Positions 11,763 through 25,927 of a stretch of DNA of 64,000 nt are shown here, in pieces. The DNA is from Pseudomonas sp. P5_109. Lineage in GTDB: Bacteria > Pseudomonadota > Gammaproteobacteria > Pseudomonadales > Pseudomonadaceae. The position numbers and the translations under genes are program-made. The stretch is taken from contig NZ_CP125380.1 in the NCBI RefSeq assembly GCF_034009455.1, positions 5,841,501 to 5,905,500 on the forward strand, given 5' to 3'. Position 1 is the stretch's first letter, and each line of letters starts with the position of its first letter. The notes beneath the pieces were generated by a model. It worked only from the letters and a program-made list of their open reading frames with translations, ran no database searches and was not told the origin of the DNA.

Positions 11763-13105
11763 GCCAGATCCTCCACGGTTTGGACGAACTGGTGACCACG
11801 GTCTTCGTAGTTCTTGAACATGTCGAAACTGGCGCAGGCTGGCGATAGCAGCACCACGTCGCCCGGTTGGGCGGCAGCGCGGCATTGCTCGACAGCTTCG
11901 ACCAGGGAACCGGCGCGGATCAGCGGCACTGCGTCGCCGATCGCTTCGCCGATCTTGTCGGAGTCGCGGCCCATCAGGATCACGGCGCGGCAGTTGGCCG
12001 CCACGGGATCGCGCAGGTCCTTGAACTCGGCACCCTTGCCGTCACCGCCGGCGATCAGCACGACCTTGCCGTCGATGTCCGCGCCCAGGCCTTCGATAGC
12101 CGCCAGCGCGGCACCGACGTTGGTGGCCTTGGAATCGTTGTAGTAGCCAACGCCATCGAGGTCGCGGACCCATTGGCAGCGATGCTCGAGGCCGGCGAAG
12201 GTGCGCAGGCTCGACAACATGGCATCGAACGGCAGGCCGACGGCATGACCGAGCGCCAAGGCCGCCAAGGCATTGGACTGGTTGTGGGCACCACGAACTT
12301 TCAGCTCACGCACCGGCATCAGGTTCTGGAATTCGAAGGCCAGGTATTTCTCGCCGCTTTCTTCGCGCAGGCCAAAGGCCTTGAAATCTGGTTTGGTCAA
12401 GCCAAAGGTCCAGCACGGCTGGCCCTCGCCTATCAGTGGACGGCTGAGCGCATCCTGACGGTTGACCACAAACTGCTTCGCTCCACGGAAGATCCGGTGC
12501 TTGGCCAGGTGATAGGCCGGCAGACCGCTGTAACGGTCCATGTGGTCTTCGCTGATGTTGAGCACGGTCGCCACTTCGGCGTTGAGCTGATCGGTGGTTT
12601 CCAGCTGGAAACTCGACAGCTCCATCACGTACAGCTCGACGTCGTCGCTCAGCAGGTCCAGCGCCGGGGTACCGAGGTTGCCGCCGACGGCCACTCGCTT
12701 GCCAGCCGCAGCAGCCATCTCGCCAACCAGGGTGGTGACGGTGCTTTTCGCATTGGAGCCGCTGATGGCCACGATCGGTGCCTTCGCGTTACGCGCGAAC
12801 AGCTCGATGTCACCGGACAGTATCACGCCACGGGCGGCGGCAGCCTGCAGGGCCGGGGTAGCCAGGGCCAGGCCGGGGCTCACGTAGAGCTCGTCGGCAC
12901 GGCACAGGAATTCGACGTCCAGCTCGCCACAACGCACTTCCACGTGCGGATAGTCACGCTTGAGCGTGGCCAGTTCCGGTGGATTTTCCCGCGTATCGGC
13001 CACTGCAAACGCCACGCCCCGGTTCGCCAGGAAGCGAACCAGGGACATGCCGCTCTTGCCGAGGCCGACAACGATGCGGAAGTGGTCAGAAGCGATCAGA
13101 GACAC
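11759..13105 (-). CDS. murD: UDP-N-acetylmuramoyl-L-alanine--D-glutamate ligase
   Basis: MurD adds D-Glu to UDP-MurNAc-L-Ala in the cytosol. The product has 448 residues. The N-terminal Rossmann loop is VGLGKSGMSLVRFLANRG (about 13-30). The ATP loop is ISGSNAKSTVTTLVGEMA (about 113-130), with Ala in place of the more usual Gly before KST. The central Mur motif NISEDHMDRY and the C-terminal YNDSKATNVGA also fit. It overlaps ftsW by 4 bp and follows mraY by 6 bp, so it is part of one long transcript. Confidence 0.98.
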   Translation of the reverse strand: MSLIASDHFRIVVGLGKSGMSLVRFLANRGVAFAVADTRENPPELATLKRDYPHVEVRCGELDVEFLCRADELYVSPGLALATPALQAAAARGVILSGDIELFARNAKAPIVAISGSNAKSTVTTLVGEMAAAAGKRVAVGGNLGTPALDLLSDDVELYVMELSSFQLETTDQLNAEVATVLNISEDHMDRYSGLPAYHLAKHRIFRGAKQFVVNRQDALSRPLIGEGQPCWTFGLTKPDFKAFGLREESGEKYLAFEFQNLMPVRELKVRGAHNQSNALAALALGHAVGLPFDAMLSSLRTFAGLEHRCQWVRDLDGVGYYNDSKATNVGAALAAIEGLGADIDGKVVLIAGGDGKGAEFKDLRDPVAANCRAVILMGRDSDKIGEAIGDAVPLIRAGSLVEAVEQCRAAAQPGDVVLLSPACASFDMFKNYEDRGHQFVQTVEDLA

Positions 13106-13111
13106 GGGTTT

Positions 13112-14194
13112 CTACCTCAGCTTCAGGGTGGCAAGGCCGACCAGCACGAGAATCACGGTGATGATCCAGAAACGGACGATCACGCGCGGCTCAGGCCAGC
13201 CCTTGAGTTCAAAGTGGTGGTGAATGGGCGCCATGCGGAACACACGGCGACCGGTCAGTTTAAAAGAGGCAACCTGAATGACGACTGACAGGGTTTCCAT
13301 CACGAACACACCGCCCATGATGAACAGGACGATTTCCTGGCGGACGATCACCGCGATGGTGCCCAGGGCCGCGCCCAGCGCCAGTGCGCCGACGTCACCC
13401 ATGAAGACTTGCGCCGGATAGGTGTTGAACCAGAGGAAGCCCAGGCCTGCGCCGATCAGCGCGCCACAGAACACGATCAACTCGCCCGCGCCCGGAACAT
13501 AAGGAATCAGCAGGTATTCGGCGAATTTCACGTTACCCGACAGGTAGCAGAAAATACCCAGGCCACCGCCCACCATCACCGTCGGCATGATCGCCAGGCC
13601 GTCGAGGCCGTCGGTCAGGTTGACCGCGTTGCTCGAACCGACGATCACGAAATAGGTCAGGACGATGAAGCCTGCGCCCAATGGAATGCTGTAGTCCTTG
13701 AGCATCGGCAGGATCAGCGTGGTTTCAACCGGCGTGGCGGCTGTCATGTACAGGAAGATCGCCGCGCCCAGGCCGAATACCGATTGCCAGAAATACTTCC
13801 AGCGGCTCGGCAAGCCACGGGAGTTCTTCTCGATGACCTTGCGGTAGTCGTCGACCCAGCCGATGGCGCCGAACAGCAGGGTCACCAGCAGTACGACCCA
13901 GACGTAACGGTTGGTCAGGTCAGCCCACAGCAGGGTGCTGACGCCGATGGACGACAGGATCAGCGCGCCGCCCATGGTCGGGGTTCCCGATTTGGACAGG
14001 TGCGACTGCGGGCCGTCGTTGCGAACGGACTGGCCGATCTGACGGTTCTGCAAGGTGCGGATCATCCACGGGCCATAGCACAGCGACAAGACCAGCGCGG
14101 TCAGTACACCGAGAATCCCGCGCAGGGTCAGGTACTGGAAGACCGCGAAGCCTTTGTAGAACTGTTGCAGATACTCCGCTAGCAGCAGCAGCAT
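13112..14194 (-). CDS. mraY: phospho-MurNAc-pentapeptide translocase MraY
   Basis: MraY is an integral membrane enzyme that transfers phospho-MurNAc-pentapeptide to undecaprenyl phosphate, making lipid I. The product has 360 residues and about ten membrane helices. The family motifs are [14 protein letters not shown] (about 68-81), [16 protein letters not shown] with the catalytic aspartates (about 190-205), and [15 protein letters not shown] near the C terminus. The start at 14192-14194 overlaps the murF stop by one base (TAATG). Confidence 0.99.
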   Translation of the reverse strand: MLLLLAEYLQQFYKGFAVFQYLTLRGILGVLTALVLSLCYGPWMIRTLQNRQIGQSVRNDGPQSHLSKSGTPTMGGALILSSIGVSTLLWADLTNRYVWVVLLVTLLFGAIGWVDDYRKVIEKNSRGLPSRWKYFWQSVFGLGAAIFLYMTAATPVETTLILPMLKDYSIPLGAGFIVLTYFVIVGSSNAVNLTDGLDGLAIMPTVMVGGGLGIFCYLSGNVKFAEYLLIPYVPGAGELIVFCGALIGAGLGFLWFNTYPAQVFMGDVGALALGAALGTIAVIVRQEIVLFIMGGVFVMETLSVVIQVASFKLTGRRVFRMAPIHHHFELKGWPEPRVIVRFWIITVILVLVGLATLKLR

Positions 14195-15561
14195 TAATGT
14201 TTCTCCAGACTGGACCCGCACAAAGCGGCGACGACGTTTTCCATCGCAGCGCTACGCGACCCCTTGATCAAAATGGTGGTGTTTGTGTCTTGCTCGGCGC
14301 CCAGGGCCTTGATCAGTTCAGCCTGCGTGCTGAAGTGCAAAGCCTGTGGACCGAATGCGTTCACGGCGTGAGCCATCATTGGTCCGACGGCGTACAGCGC
14401 AGAAACCTTGCCACGGGCGTACTCGCCCACGTCGCGGTGCCCCTGCTCCGCCCATTCGCCCAACTCGCCGATATCCCCGAGCACCAGGACGGTGCGACCG
14501 GAAAAGCCGGCCAGTATATCAACGGCAGCGCACATGGAGGTGGGGTTGGCGTTGTAAGTGTCATCAATCACGCGCATGCCATTGCTGGCCAGTTGCGCGA
14601 CGGTTCGCCCCTTGACCGGTTGCACCGCGCCGAGGCCGGTGGCGATGCCGAACAGCGACACACCCAAGGCATGGGCGGCAGCGGCGGCGGCCATGGCATT
14701 GGCGACGTTATGGGTGCCGAGCAGATTCAGTTGAACGCGCTCCGCACCTTCAGGGCTGTGCAAGTTGAATGCGGGGCAGCCGCGGGCATCGGTGGCCAGG
14801 TCACTGGCGTAGAAATCGGCGCTGGAGTTGCTCAACGCAAACGTCAGCACTTTGCGATCACCGGCACGCGCCTTCCAGATAGCGAACGCCTTGTCGTCGA
14901 GATTGAGAACGGCGACGCCATCGGCATCCAGCCCTTCAATGATCTCGCCTTTGGCTTCGACGATTTTTTCCGGCCCGCCGAACTCGCCGACGTGGGCGGT
15001 CCCGGCATTGTTGAGAATGGCCACGTGCGGCTTGGTCAGGCCGACGGTGTAGGCAATTTCGCCCAGGCGCGAGGCACCCAGTTCGATCACCGCGGCGGTG
15101 TGTTCCGGCGCCAGTTCGAGCAAGGTCAGCGGTACGCCAAGGTCGTTGTTCAGGTTGCCACGGGTCGCCAGCACTGCACCGCGCGTGCGCAGGATGCTCG
15201 CGAGCATCTCCTTGACCGTGGTCTTGCCGCTGGAACCGGTGATGGCCGCGACCGGGTGGGTATAAGCGGCGCGATTCAGCGCGCCCAACTGGCCCAGGGC
15301 CTGGCGGGTGTCGCTGACCAGTAACTGCGGCAACGTGCTGTCGGCGACTTCACGCTCGACCAGCGCGGCCACGGCGCCCTTGGTGGCGACTTCATTGAGA
15401 TAGTCATGACCGTCAAAACGCGGACCGGTCAGGGCAATGAACAGTTGACCCGGCTTAATTGCACGGCTGTCGATGCTGACGCCGTCGAAGCTGGCATCGG
15501 CGGACACCAGGCGAGCGTTCAGCACACCGGTCAGTTCACTCAGTTTCAACGCCTTAAGCAT
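14194..15561 (-). CDS. murF: UDP-MurNAc-tripeptide--D-Ala-D-Ala ligase
   Basis: MurF adds the D-Ala-D-Ala dipeptide made by Ddl to the muramyl tripeptide. The product has 455 residues. The Mur ATP loop [15 protein letters not shown] is near 105-119. [25 protein letters not shown] and the C-terminal [11 protein letters not shown] are typical of the family. The gene overlaps murE by 8 bp and mraY by 1 bp. Confidence 0.98.
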   Translation of the reverse strand: MLKALKLSELTGVLNARLVSADASFDGVSIDSRAIKPGQLFIALTGPRFDGHDYLNEVATKGAVAALVEREVADSTLPQLLVSDTRQALGQLGALNRAAYTHPVAAITGSSGKTTVKEMLASILRTRGAVLATRGNLNNDLGVPLTLLELAPEHTAAVIELGASRLGEIAYTVGLTKPHVAILNNAGTAHVGEFGGPEKIVEAKGEIIEGLDADGVAVLNLDDKAFAIWKARAGDRKVLTFALSNSSADFYASDLATDARGCPAFNLHSPEGAERVQLNLLGTHNVANAMAAAAAAHALGVSLFGIATGLGAVQPVKGRTVAQLASNGMRVIDDTYNANPTSMCAAVDILAGFSGRTVLVLGDIGELGEWAEQGHRDVGEYARGKVSALYAVGPMMAHAVNAFGPQALHFSTQAELIKALGAEQDTNTTILIKGSRSAAMENVVAALCGSSLEKH

Positions 15562-17016
15562 GGGCCACCTCCCACGCGGTCAAGGCATGATCAGCCTCGA
15601 CCAGATCGGAAAAGGCATGCCGCTCGCCGTTGATTTCCTGATAGTCCTCGTGACCTTTACCGGCCAGGACAATCACGTCATCCACCGAGGCACTGGCGAT
15701 CAGCCGGGCAATCGCCTGACCACGACCGGCAACGAACTCCACTTTATCCACAGCCGTGAAACCGGCGCGGATATCATCGAAAATCACCGATGGATCTTCC
15801 GTGCGCGGGTTGTCATCGGTCACCAGCACGCCATCGGCCAGGCGCTCGACCACTTCGGCCATCAACGGACGCTTGCCGCGATCGCGGTCACCGCCACAGC
15901 CGAACAGGCACAGCAGCCGACCCTTTGCGTGTGGACGCAAGGCCGTCAGGACTTTTTCCAGGGCATCCGGGGTATGGGCGTAGTCGACCACTACCAACGG
16001 TTGAGTACCGCCACCGAGGCGCTGCATGCGACCGGCCGGGCCTTCGAGTTTCGGCAGCACCTTGAGAATTTCGTCCAGTGCGTAATCCAGGCCAAGCAAT
16101 GCGCCAACCGCTGCGAGCACGTTGCTCAGGTTGAAACGACCGAGCAAGGTGCTGCGCAAGTGGTGCTCGCCCTGTGGCGTGACCAGCGTGGCGCGTACGC
16201 CTTCGTCGTCGAACTGCGCCTCACGGCAATAGAGGTAAGCACTGCTGTCGAGCAGGCTGTAGGTGATCAGCCGCGATTCACGCTTTTCGGCGGCCAGTTG
16301 CCGGCCGAAATCGTCGTCGAGGTTAACCACACGGCATTTCAAATCGTTCCAGGCGAACAGCTTGGCCTTCGCTTCACCATAGGCCTGCATGGTGCCGTGA
16401 TAGTCCAGATGATCGCGGGACAGGTTAGTCATCACGGCCACATCAAACGCCAGTGCGGTGACACGGCCCTGATCAAGACCATGGGACGACACTTCCATGG
16501 CGACCGCTTTGGCCCCGGCCTTTTTCAGGTCGCCCAACGTCGCCTGCATGGCAATCGGGTTCGGCGTGGTGTGCAGGCCGCTTTCCAACGAACCGTAGAA
16601 ACCGCAACCGAGGGTGCCGACGATGCCGCAGTGCTGGCCAAGCAGATCCAGCGCCTGGGCGACCAGTTGAGTGACACTGGTCTTGCCGTTGGTGCCGGTC
16701 ACGCCCACCAGGTTCAGGTGATGGCTCGGCTCGCCATAAAAACGCCCGGCGATGTCCGACAGCTGGGCCGCCAGGCCCTTGACCGGAATCAGCGGCACTT
16801 CAGTGATCGGCAGGACCGTAGCGCCTTCGACTTCATAAGCCACCGCAGCAGCACCGCGCTGCAAGGCGTCGGCAATGTGCGCACGGCCGTCGAACTTGCC
16901 GCCCGGCACGGCGAGGAACAGATCGCCCGCGCGCACGTTGCGGCTGTCCAGGGCGAGCTCGCGAATCAGCAGATCGTGGCCGGCGTGAGGGAAAATCTTG
17001 TTCAGGCTCAGAGACA

Positions 17017-17017
<1 letters not shown>
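15554..17017 (-). CDS. murE: UDP-MurNAc-L-Ala-D-Glu--meso-diaminopimelate ligase
   Basis: MurE adds the third stem residue. The product has 487 residues. The ATP loop VGVTGTNGKTSVTQL is near 104-118. The specificity motif DNPR in LVTDDNPRTEDPS near the C terminus indicates meso-diaminopimelate rather than lysine, as expected for a Gram-negative. The start is fused to the ftsI stop (TGATG, 1-bp overlap). Confidence 0.98.
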
Positions 17018-19045
<2,028 letters not shown>

Positions 19046-19049
<4 letters not shown>

Positions 19050-19993
19050 CGCAGCTTCTCCGCCACACGCATGACAGCGCTACGGGAACGTGGGTTGGCT
19101 TTGAGTTCGGCGTCGGAGGCCGTCTGCGCTTTGCCATGGACTTTGATTTTCGGTTCGAAGGCGACGTGCCGAACCGGCAGGTTGCGCGGCAGGTTGTCGG
19201 CTTCGCCTTTCACCAGCTTGCGCATGAACAGTTTGACGATACGGTCTTCCAGCGAATGGAAGCTGATCACCACCAGGCGACCGCCCACTTCCAGGCACTC
19301 CAGCGCGGCTTCGAGGCCGGTTTCCAGATCACCCAGTTCGTTGTTGACGTGAATACGCAAGCCCTGGAATGCGCGGGTTGCCGGGTTCTTGCCCTTTTCC
19401 CACGCCGGGTTGGCGACTTTCAGGACTTCCGCCAGGTCACCGGTACGCTCGAATGGCTTGACGTCGCGACGCTCGACCACGGCGCGAGCCATGCGACCGG
19501 AGAAACGCTCTTCGCCGTATTCCTTGAACACCCGGGCGATTTCTTCCACAGGCGCGGTGTTGACGAATTCGGCTGCGCTGATGCCACGGGACGGATCCAT
19601 GCGCATGTCCAGCGGACCATCATTGAGGAAACTGAAACCGCGCTCAGGGTCGTCGAGCTGCGGTGAAGACACGCCCAGATCGAGCAACACACCGCTGACC
19701 TTGCCGTTCATGCCACGCTCGGCCACTTCGGCACCGAGCTCGGCAAAGCTGCGCTGCACAACGACAAAGCGGCCGTCTTCGGCCGCTAGCGTCTGCCCGG
19801 TGGCAATCGCTTGTGGATCTTTATCGAATCCGAGCAACCGACCATCGGGACCGAGCTGGCTGAGGATCAACCGGCTGTGTCCGCCGCGTCCGAACGTGCC
19901 GTCCAGATAGCAGCCATCAGGACGTACGGCGAGAGCCTCGACGGCTTCGTCAAGCAGTACGGTGATGTGGTTAAAGCCGCTATCAATAGTCAC
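19046..19993 (-). CDS. rsmH: 16S rRNA m4C1402 methyltransferase RsmH
   Basis: RsmH N4-methylates C1402 in the decoding centre of 16S rRNA using SAM; its partner for the 2'-O position, RsmI, lies nearby at 21232-22137. The product has 315 residues. The N-terminal [13 protein letters not shown] and [14 protein letters not shown] (SAM loop, about 32-45) match the MraW family. [20 protein letters not shown] is the signature in the middle. The C terminus [14 protein letters not shown] is typical. Confidence 0.98.
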
Positions 19994-20445
19994 AGGATCA
20001 AATCACGCAGTTCTTCAGGCATGGCGCCCGGTTGTTGAATAGCAGCCAGGTCAGCGGCAGAAACCGCGTTCCAGGCATCCTCGTCCCACAATTGGAACTT
20101 GTTCAGTTGGCCCACCAACATCGCGCGCTTATCCAACTTGGCATATTCACGAAGACGCGGTGGAACCAGGAAACGACCACTGCCATCGAGCTCGAGGTCG
20201 ACGGCATTACCAATCAGTAAACGTTGCAGGCGGCGGTTCTCTTCGCGAAGCGAAGGCAGTGCGCGCAGTTTGGTTTCAATAATTTCCCACTCATCGAGGG
20301 GGTAAACACACAAACAAGGATCAACGGCATCAATTGTCACGATTAATTGACCGGAACTGCGCGAATCGAGCTCGTCACGGTACCGGCTCGGCATTGCGAG
20401 ACGGCCCTTTGCATCGAGACTGATAGCGTTGGCTCCGCGAAACAC
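19990..20445 (-). CDS. mraZ: transcriptional regulator MraZ
   Basis: MraZ is a SpoVT/AbrB-fold DNA-binding protein that represses the dcw promoter by binding repeats in front of its own gene. The product has 151 residues and contains the two MraZ repeats (about 7-50 with [17 protein letters not shown], and about 80-125 with [17 protein letters not shown]). The start codon is GTG at 20443-20445. It is the first gene of the cluster and overlaps rsmH by 4 bp. Three direct-repeat boxes lie 43-68 bases upstream. Confidence 0.97.
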   Translation of the reverse strand: MFRGANAISLDAKGRLAMPSRYRDELDSRSSGQLIVTIDAVDPCLCVYPLDEWEIIETKLRALPSLREENRRLQRLLIGNAVDLELDGSGRFLVPPRLREYAKLDKRAMLVGQLNKFQLWDEDAWNAVSAADLAAIQQPGAMPEELRDLIL

Positions 20446-20487
20446 GTCAGCGTTTCTCCAAATTCTAGCGTTTTTAGCTCAAAAAAC

Positions 20488-20513
20488 CCACTTCATGCCA
20501 CTTTCCGCCACTT
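20488..20513 (-). promoter_or_regulatory. three MraZ boxes (operator of the dcw cluster)
   Basis: On the minus strand AAGTGG occurs three times at 20508-20513, 20498-20503 and 20488-20493, exactly 10 bp apart, so all lie on one DNA face. MraZ is known to bind direct repeats of a (G)TGG(G) core with this periodicity. The boxes begin at about the expected transcription start of the promoter at 20520-20549, which fits repression by blocking initiation. Confidence 0.85.
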
Positions 20514-20519
20514 GCGCAC

Positions 20520-20549
20520 ACTATAGGAATGCGCCCACCACACCGTCAA
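20520..20549 (-). promoter_or_regulatory. sigma-70 promoter of mraZ/dcw cluster
   Basis: On the minus strand a -35 box TTGACG (20544-20549), an 18-base spacer and a -10 box TATAGT (20520-20525) are visible. The predicted start is near 20513, giving a leader of about 70 bases before the GTG of mraZ. Confidence 0.75.
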
Positions 20550-20802
20550 GGCGCGGATTAAAGGAAAAGCCTTACAGAACTGAGATTTAGGAGCATTAAC
20601 GGAGGGGTAACGAGAATTCGGCAGATGAAACTGCCCCATAACTTGAATCAGCACAGGCGGCTGCGTTCGGAAGTTAAAGTAATTTATTAAGAGTAAGATT
20701 TTTTTGGTATTACAAAAGAGGTTCTGCGGATGATTGTATAAGAAGGGAAATTGCTATCACCTGGCTCCCCTGCTCATTGATTCAAGCAGAGGAAAGAAAA
20801 AG

Positions 20803-21158
20803 GTGGAGAGTCGATCTGTAAGCCGGGTTCTGTCTTGAACAGTCATTCGTCTACGATGGCCATCACTGGACATCTTTAGCAACCTACCCGGTCCCAGCGC
20901 GGGCCACGCCTTGGGACCCTATTTGGTCTTGCTCCAAGTGGGGTTTACCTAGCCACGAACTGTTGCCAGACGTGCGGTGCGCTCTTACCGCACCTTTTCA
21001 CCCTTACCGGCGCCGAAGCGCTTAGGCGGTTATTTTCTGTGGCACTTTCCGTAGGCTCACGCCTCCCAGGCATTACCTGGCACTTCGCCCTATGGAGCCC
21101 GGACTTTCCTCCCCCCCCTAATTTTCATAGAGGGCAGCGACTGTCCGATCGACTCTCC
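20803..21158 (-). ncRNA. rnpB: RNase P RNA (M1 RNA, bacterial type A)
   Basis: This is the catalytic RNA that removes tRNA 5' leaders. The minus strand begins GGAGAGTCGATCGGACAGTC near 21158 and ends with the conserved CCGGCTTACAGATCGACTCT near 20809. These two ends pair as helix P1. The internal GAGGAAAGTCCGGGCTCC region (about 21090-21115) and the P4 and P8-P10 core are recognisable. The exact ends are estimated to within a few bases. A promoter (21166-21194) stands directly upstream. Confidence 0.95.
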
Positions 21159-21165
21159 GCCGCGA

Positions 21166-21194
21166 AGGTTACCGGCAGAGCGCCCGAAGAACAA
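21166..21194 (-). promoter_or_regulatory. sigma-70 promoter of rnpB
   Basis: Minus-strand TTGTTC (21189-21194), a 17-base spacer and TAACCT (21166-21171) place the start at about 21158, which coincides with the RNA 5' end. Confidence 0.65.
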
Positions 21195-21231
21195 GCGTTA
21201 AGCGCCTTTGGGCACGCCTGCGCGTCGGGTT

Positions 21232-22137
21232 TTACTCAGCCTTTTGTTTATCCAGCGCGATCTGGTACAGCACATTCTTTCGCTCGCCGGTAATTTGCGC
21301 CGCTAAAGCGGCCGCACGCTTGAGCGGCATTTCTTCGAGCAGCAGGTTGAGGATGCGCATCGCCTCGCTGCTGACGGCGCCCTCTTCCTCGGGGGCAGAC
21401 CAGCCCGCCACCAACACCACGCACTCGCCGCGCTGCTGATTGCTGTCCGACTCGACAAACTCGCGCAGCTCTGCCAGCGGCAATCCTTTCAGGGTTTCAA
21501 ACGTCTTGGTCAGCTCACGGGCAAGCAGTGCCGGGCGCTCGGGGCCGAACACCAGCTCCATGTCTTGCAGGCACTCAAGGATGCGATGCGGAGCCTCATA
21601 GAAGATCAATGTGCGAGGCTCTTCCTTTACCTGCTCAAGACGCGCTCGCCGCCCCACAGCCTTGGCTGGCAGAAAGCCTTCGAAAATGAAACGGTCGGAA
21701 GGCAGCCCAGCCGCCGACAACGCCGCAATCAATGCGCAGGCACCCGGAACCGGCACCACATTGATGCCCGCCGCTCGCGCCTGCCGCACCAGGTGATAAC
21801 CCGGATCGGAAATCAGCGGCGTCCCGGCATCCGAGATCAACGCCACGTTGTCACCGGCAAGCAGGCGAGTGATAAAGCGACTACCTTCATCCCGCTCGTT
21901 GTGCTCATGGCAGGCCGCCAATGGTGTCGAAATGCCGAAGTGCTGCATCAAGCGCTGGGAATGGCGGGTATCCTCCGCGGCGATCAAGGCCACTTCACGC
22001 AGAATCTTCAGCGCCCGGGCACTGATGTCATCCAGGTTGCCGATGGGCGTCGCCACCACATAAAGCGAGCCAGCAGCGGAATTCAAAGCACCTGGAGCAG
22101 TCAAAGCGCACACCTCATGATCGGTAAAAGTCGCCAT
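21232..22137 (-). CDS. rsmI: 16S rRNA 2'-O-ribose C1402 methyltransferase RsmI
   Basis: RsmI methylates the ribose of C1402, the same nucleotide that RsmH modifies on its base. The product has 301 residues. The tetrapyrrole-methylase fold is shown by LYVVATPIGNLDDISARAL (about 26-44), the AEDTRHSQRLMQHFGI loop, SDAGTPLISDPGYHLV (about 101-116) and VPGACALIAALSAAGLPSD. The N-terminal 20 residues are not strongly family-like, so a start a few codons downstream is possible. It is divergent from lpoA. Confidence 0.96.
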   Translation of the reverse strand: MATFTDHEVCALTAPGALNSAAGSLYVVATPIGNLDDISARALKILREVALIAAEDTRHSQRLMQHFGISTPLAACHEHNERDEGSRFITRLLAGDNVALISDAGTPLISDPGYHLVRQARAAGINVVPVPGACALIAALSAAGLPSDRFIFEGFLPAKAVGRRARLEQVKEEPRTLIFYEAPHRILECLQDMELVFGPERPALLARELTKTFETLKGLPLAELREFVESDSNQQRGECVVLVAGWSAPEEEGAVSSEAMRILNLLLEEMPLKRAAALAAQITGERKNVLYQIALDKQKAE

Positions 22138-22314
22138 TGTAGCGCGTAGCGAGGCTCACGATACGCGCAAGCAAACCTGTCATCGGCGACCATTTGTGCG
22201 CTGGCGCAACATTTACACCAGCTAAATTGATCGATTCACGCCACTAACATCGCGCCCCGGCCAGTGCTTGGGTACAATTCCACGCTAATTTGATCGAGTA
22301 TCAGGAACGCTTAC

Positions 22315-24125
22315 ATGATCGCTTGCCTGCGGCTGTTATCTGCCCTCTGCCTCGCTGCCTTGCTGGCGGCTTGCGCCAGCTCGCCCTCCTCCAGCCTTGG
22401 CGAACTTCCACGGACACCGGACGCCAGTATCGAGCAGTTGCTTGAGAAAGCCGCCCAAAGCAAATCACCGGAAGATGCCGCCCTGCTGCGCTTGAGCGCT
22501 GCCGACCTGGCCTACCACCAGGGCAATGCCGGCCAGTCCGCGCAAATCCTGCAACAGGTGCCTGTCGAACAGCTCAAGCCAGGCCAACAGGTCTTCGCCA
22601 GCACGCTGGCGGCTGAACTGGCCATGACTCGCAACCAGCCCAAAGCTGCGCTGACTGCCTTGAGCCATCCGAGCATGCAACGCTTGAGCGAACTGCCCGT
22701 CGAGCAACAGGTTCGCACCGGCACCGTTCACGCCCGCGCCCTTGAAGCCGATGGCCAGACCCTTGCCGCGGCTCGCGAGCGCATTTTCATCGCCCCAATG
22801 CTCAAGGGTGAAGCCGCGAGCAAGAACCACGAAGCCATCTGGGCCCTGATCGCTTCGCTGCCGACCGAGCAGCTGCAGCCGAACAGTACCGACGATCTCG
22901 GCGGCTGGATGGCCCTGGCGCTGGCGGTGAAGTCCGCCGGCACCCTGGAGCAGCAACAGGCCGCCATCGACAACTGGCGCGCGCAGAATCCGAAACATCC
23001 TGCAGCCATTCAGTTGCCGCAGGCGTTGACCCAACTCAAGGAACTGGCCAGCCAGCCCCTGACCAAAATCGCCCTGCTGCTGCCTCAGGACGGCCAACTG
23101 GCCTCGGTCGGCAAAGCGCTGCGCGACGGCTTCATGGCCGCCCACTACCAGGCCCAACAGGCCGGGCAGAAACCACCTGCCATCGAGTTCTACGACAGCT
23201 CGCGCCTGACCTCCATGGACGAGTTCTACCGCAAGGCCCAGGCCGATGGCGTGCAACTGGTCGTCGGCCCGCTGGAGAAGCCACTGGTCAAACAGCTGAG
23301 TACTCGCCCGCAACTGCCGATCACCACGCTGGCACTGAACTACAGCGAGGGCGACCAAGGTCCGGCGCAGCTGTTCCAGTTCGGCTTGGCCGCAGAAGAC
23401 GAAGCCCGCGAAGTGTCGCGCCGCGCCCGCGCCGACGGCCTGCATCGCGCCGCCATCATGGTGCCGAAAGGCGAATGGGGCGACCGCGTGCTCAGGGCAT
23501 TCAGCCAGGATTGGCAAGCCAATGGCGGCACCATCGTTGCCACCGAACGTGTTGATCAACCGGTACAGTTGGCCCAGCAGATTGCCGATATGTTCCAGCT
23601 GCGCCAGAGCGAAGGTCGCGCCAAGAGCCTGCAAAGCACTGTTGGCTCACAAGTAGCCGCCCAGCCGTCGCGCCGCCAGGACATCGAATTCATCTTCCTT
23701 GCCGCAACGCCGCAACAGGCCCAACAGATCAAACCGACCCTGAACTTCCAGTACGCGGGCGATGTGCCGGTCTACGCCACCTCCCACGTGTTCAGCGCCA
23801 GCGGTGACGTCAACCAGTACAACGACATGAACGGCATTCGCTTCTGCGAAACGCCATGGTTGCTGGAGACCAACGACCCACTGCGCCGCCAGGTCACCGC
23901 CCAGTGGCCACAGGCCGCCGGCAGCCTGGGTCGCCTGTATGCAATGGGTGTGGATGCCTATCGTCTGGCGCCACGCCTGGGCCAGCTCAAGTCCCTGCCG
24001 GACAGCCGCATCGACGGTGAATCGGGCAGCCTTGGCATGACTCAGACCCAGCGGGTCGTGCGTCAGTTGCCTTGGGCCCAGTTCGCCAATGGTCAGATCC
24101 AGCGCCTGCCGGACACCGCTCGCTG

Positions 24126-24126
<1 letters not shown>
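22315..24126 (+). CDS. lpoA: outer-membrane lipoprotein activator of PBP1a (LpoA)
   Basis: LpoA-family lipoproteins stand in the outer membrane and activate a bifunctional penicillin-binding protein across the periplasm. The product has 603 residues. The signal peptide ends in a lipobox LLAAC, giving lipidated Cys about residue 20. The N-terminal half (about 30-250) is helical and TPR-like (Gln/Ala/Leu rich). The C-terminal half (about 255-600) looks like a type I periplasmic-binding fold (KIALLLPQDGQLASVGKALR onward). A -10-like TACAAT lies at 22273-22278. Its stop overlaps the yraN start. Confidence 0.92.
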
Positions 24127-25761
<1,635 letters not shown>

Positions 25762-25770
25762 ACCCCATCC

Positions 25771-25870
25771 TGTAGGAGTGAGCCTGCTCGCGAAAAACGT
25801 CCGGTGAATGCGCTCATTCAGACAGCCCGCGTCATCGTTCACGCCCATCGCGAGCAGGCTCGCTCCTACA
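25771..25870. repeat. REP-type inverted repeat pair, TAGGAGTGAGCCTGCTCGCG family
   Basis: The arms at 25771-25793 and 25848-25870 are inverted near-copies, with 54 bases between them. The element lies between dolP and the shared terminator. Confidence 0.8.
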
Positions 25871-25889
25871 TCGTTTGAAGGGGGCGAAA

Positions 25890-25927
25890 TAAAAAAAGGG
25901 TGATCCTTGCGGATCACCCTTTTTTTA
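25890..25927. terminator. bidirectional terminator between dolP and sspB
   Basis: AAGGGTGATCC, a TTGC loop and GGATCACCCTT form a perfect stem flanked by A7 and T7, so it can terminate in both directions. The sspB stop codon (25925-25927) lies in its T-run. Confidence 0.9.

Larger units (their letters stand above)
20446..20802. other. dcw promoter region and AT-rich spacer next to rnpB
   Basis: The 5' third holds the mraZ promoter and MraZ boxes, described separately. The remainder, about 20555-20760, is clearly more AT-rich than its surroundings and carries no convincing open reading frame. Just beyond the rnpB 3' end a hairpin (CCTCTGCT/AGCAGGGG on the minus strand, about 20766-20795) is visible but has no following T-run. 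Confidence 0.5.
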
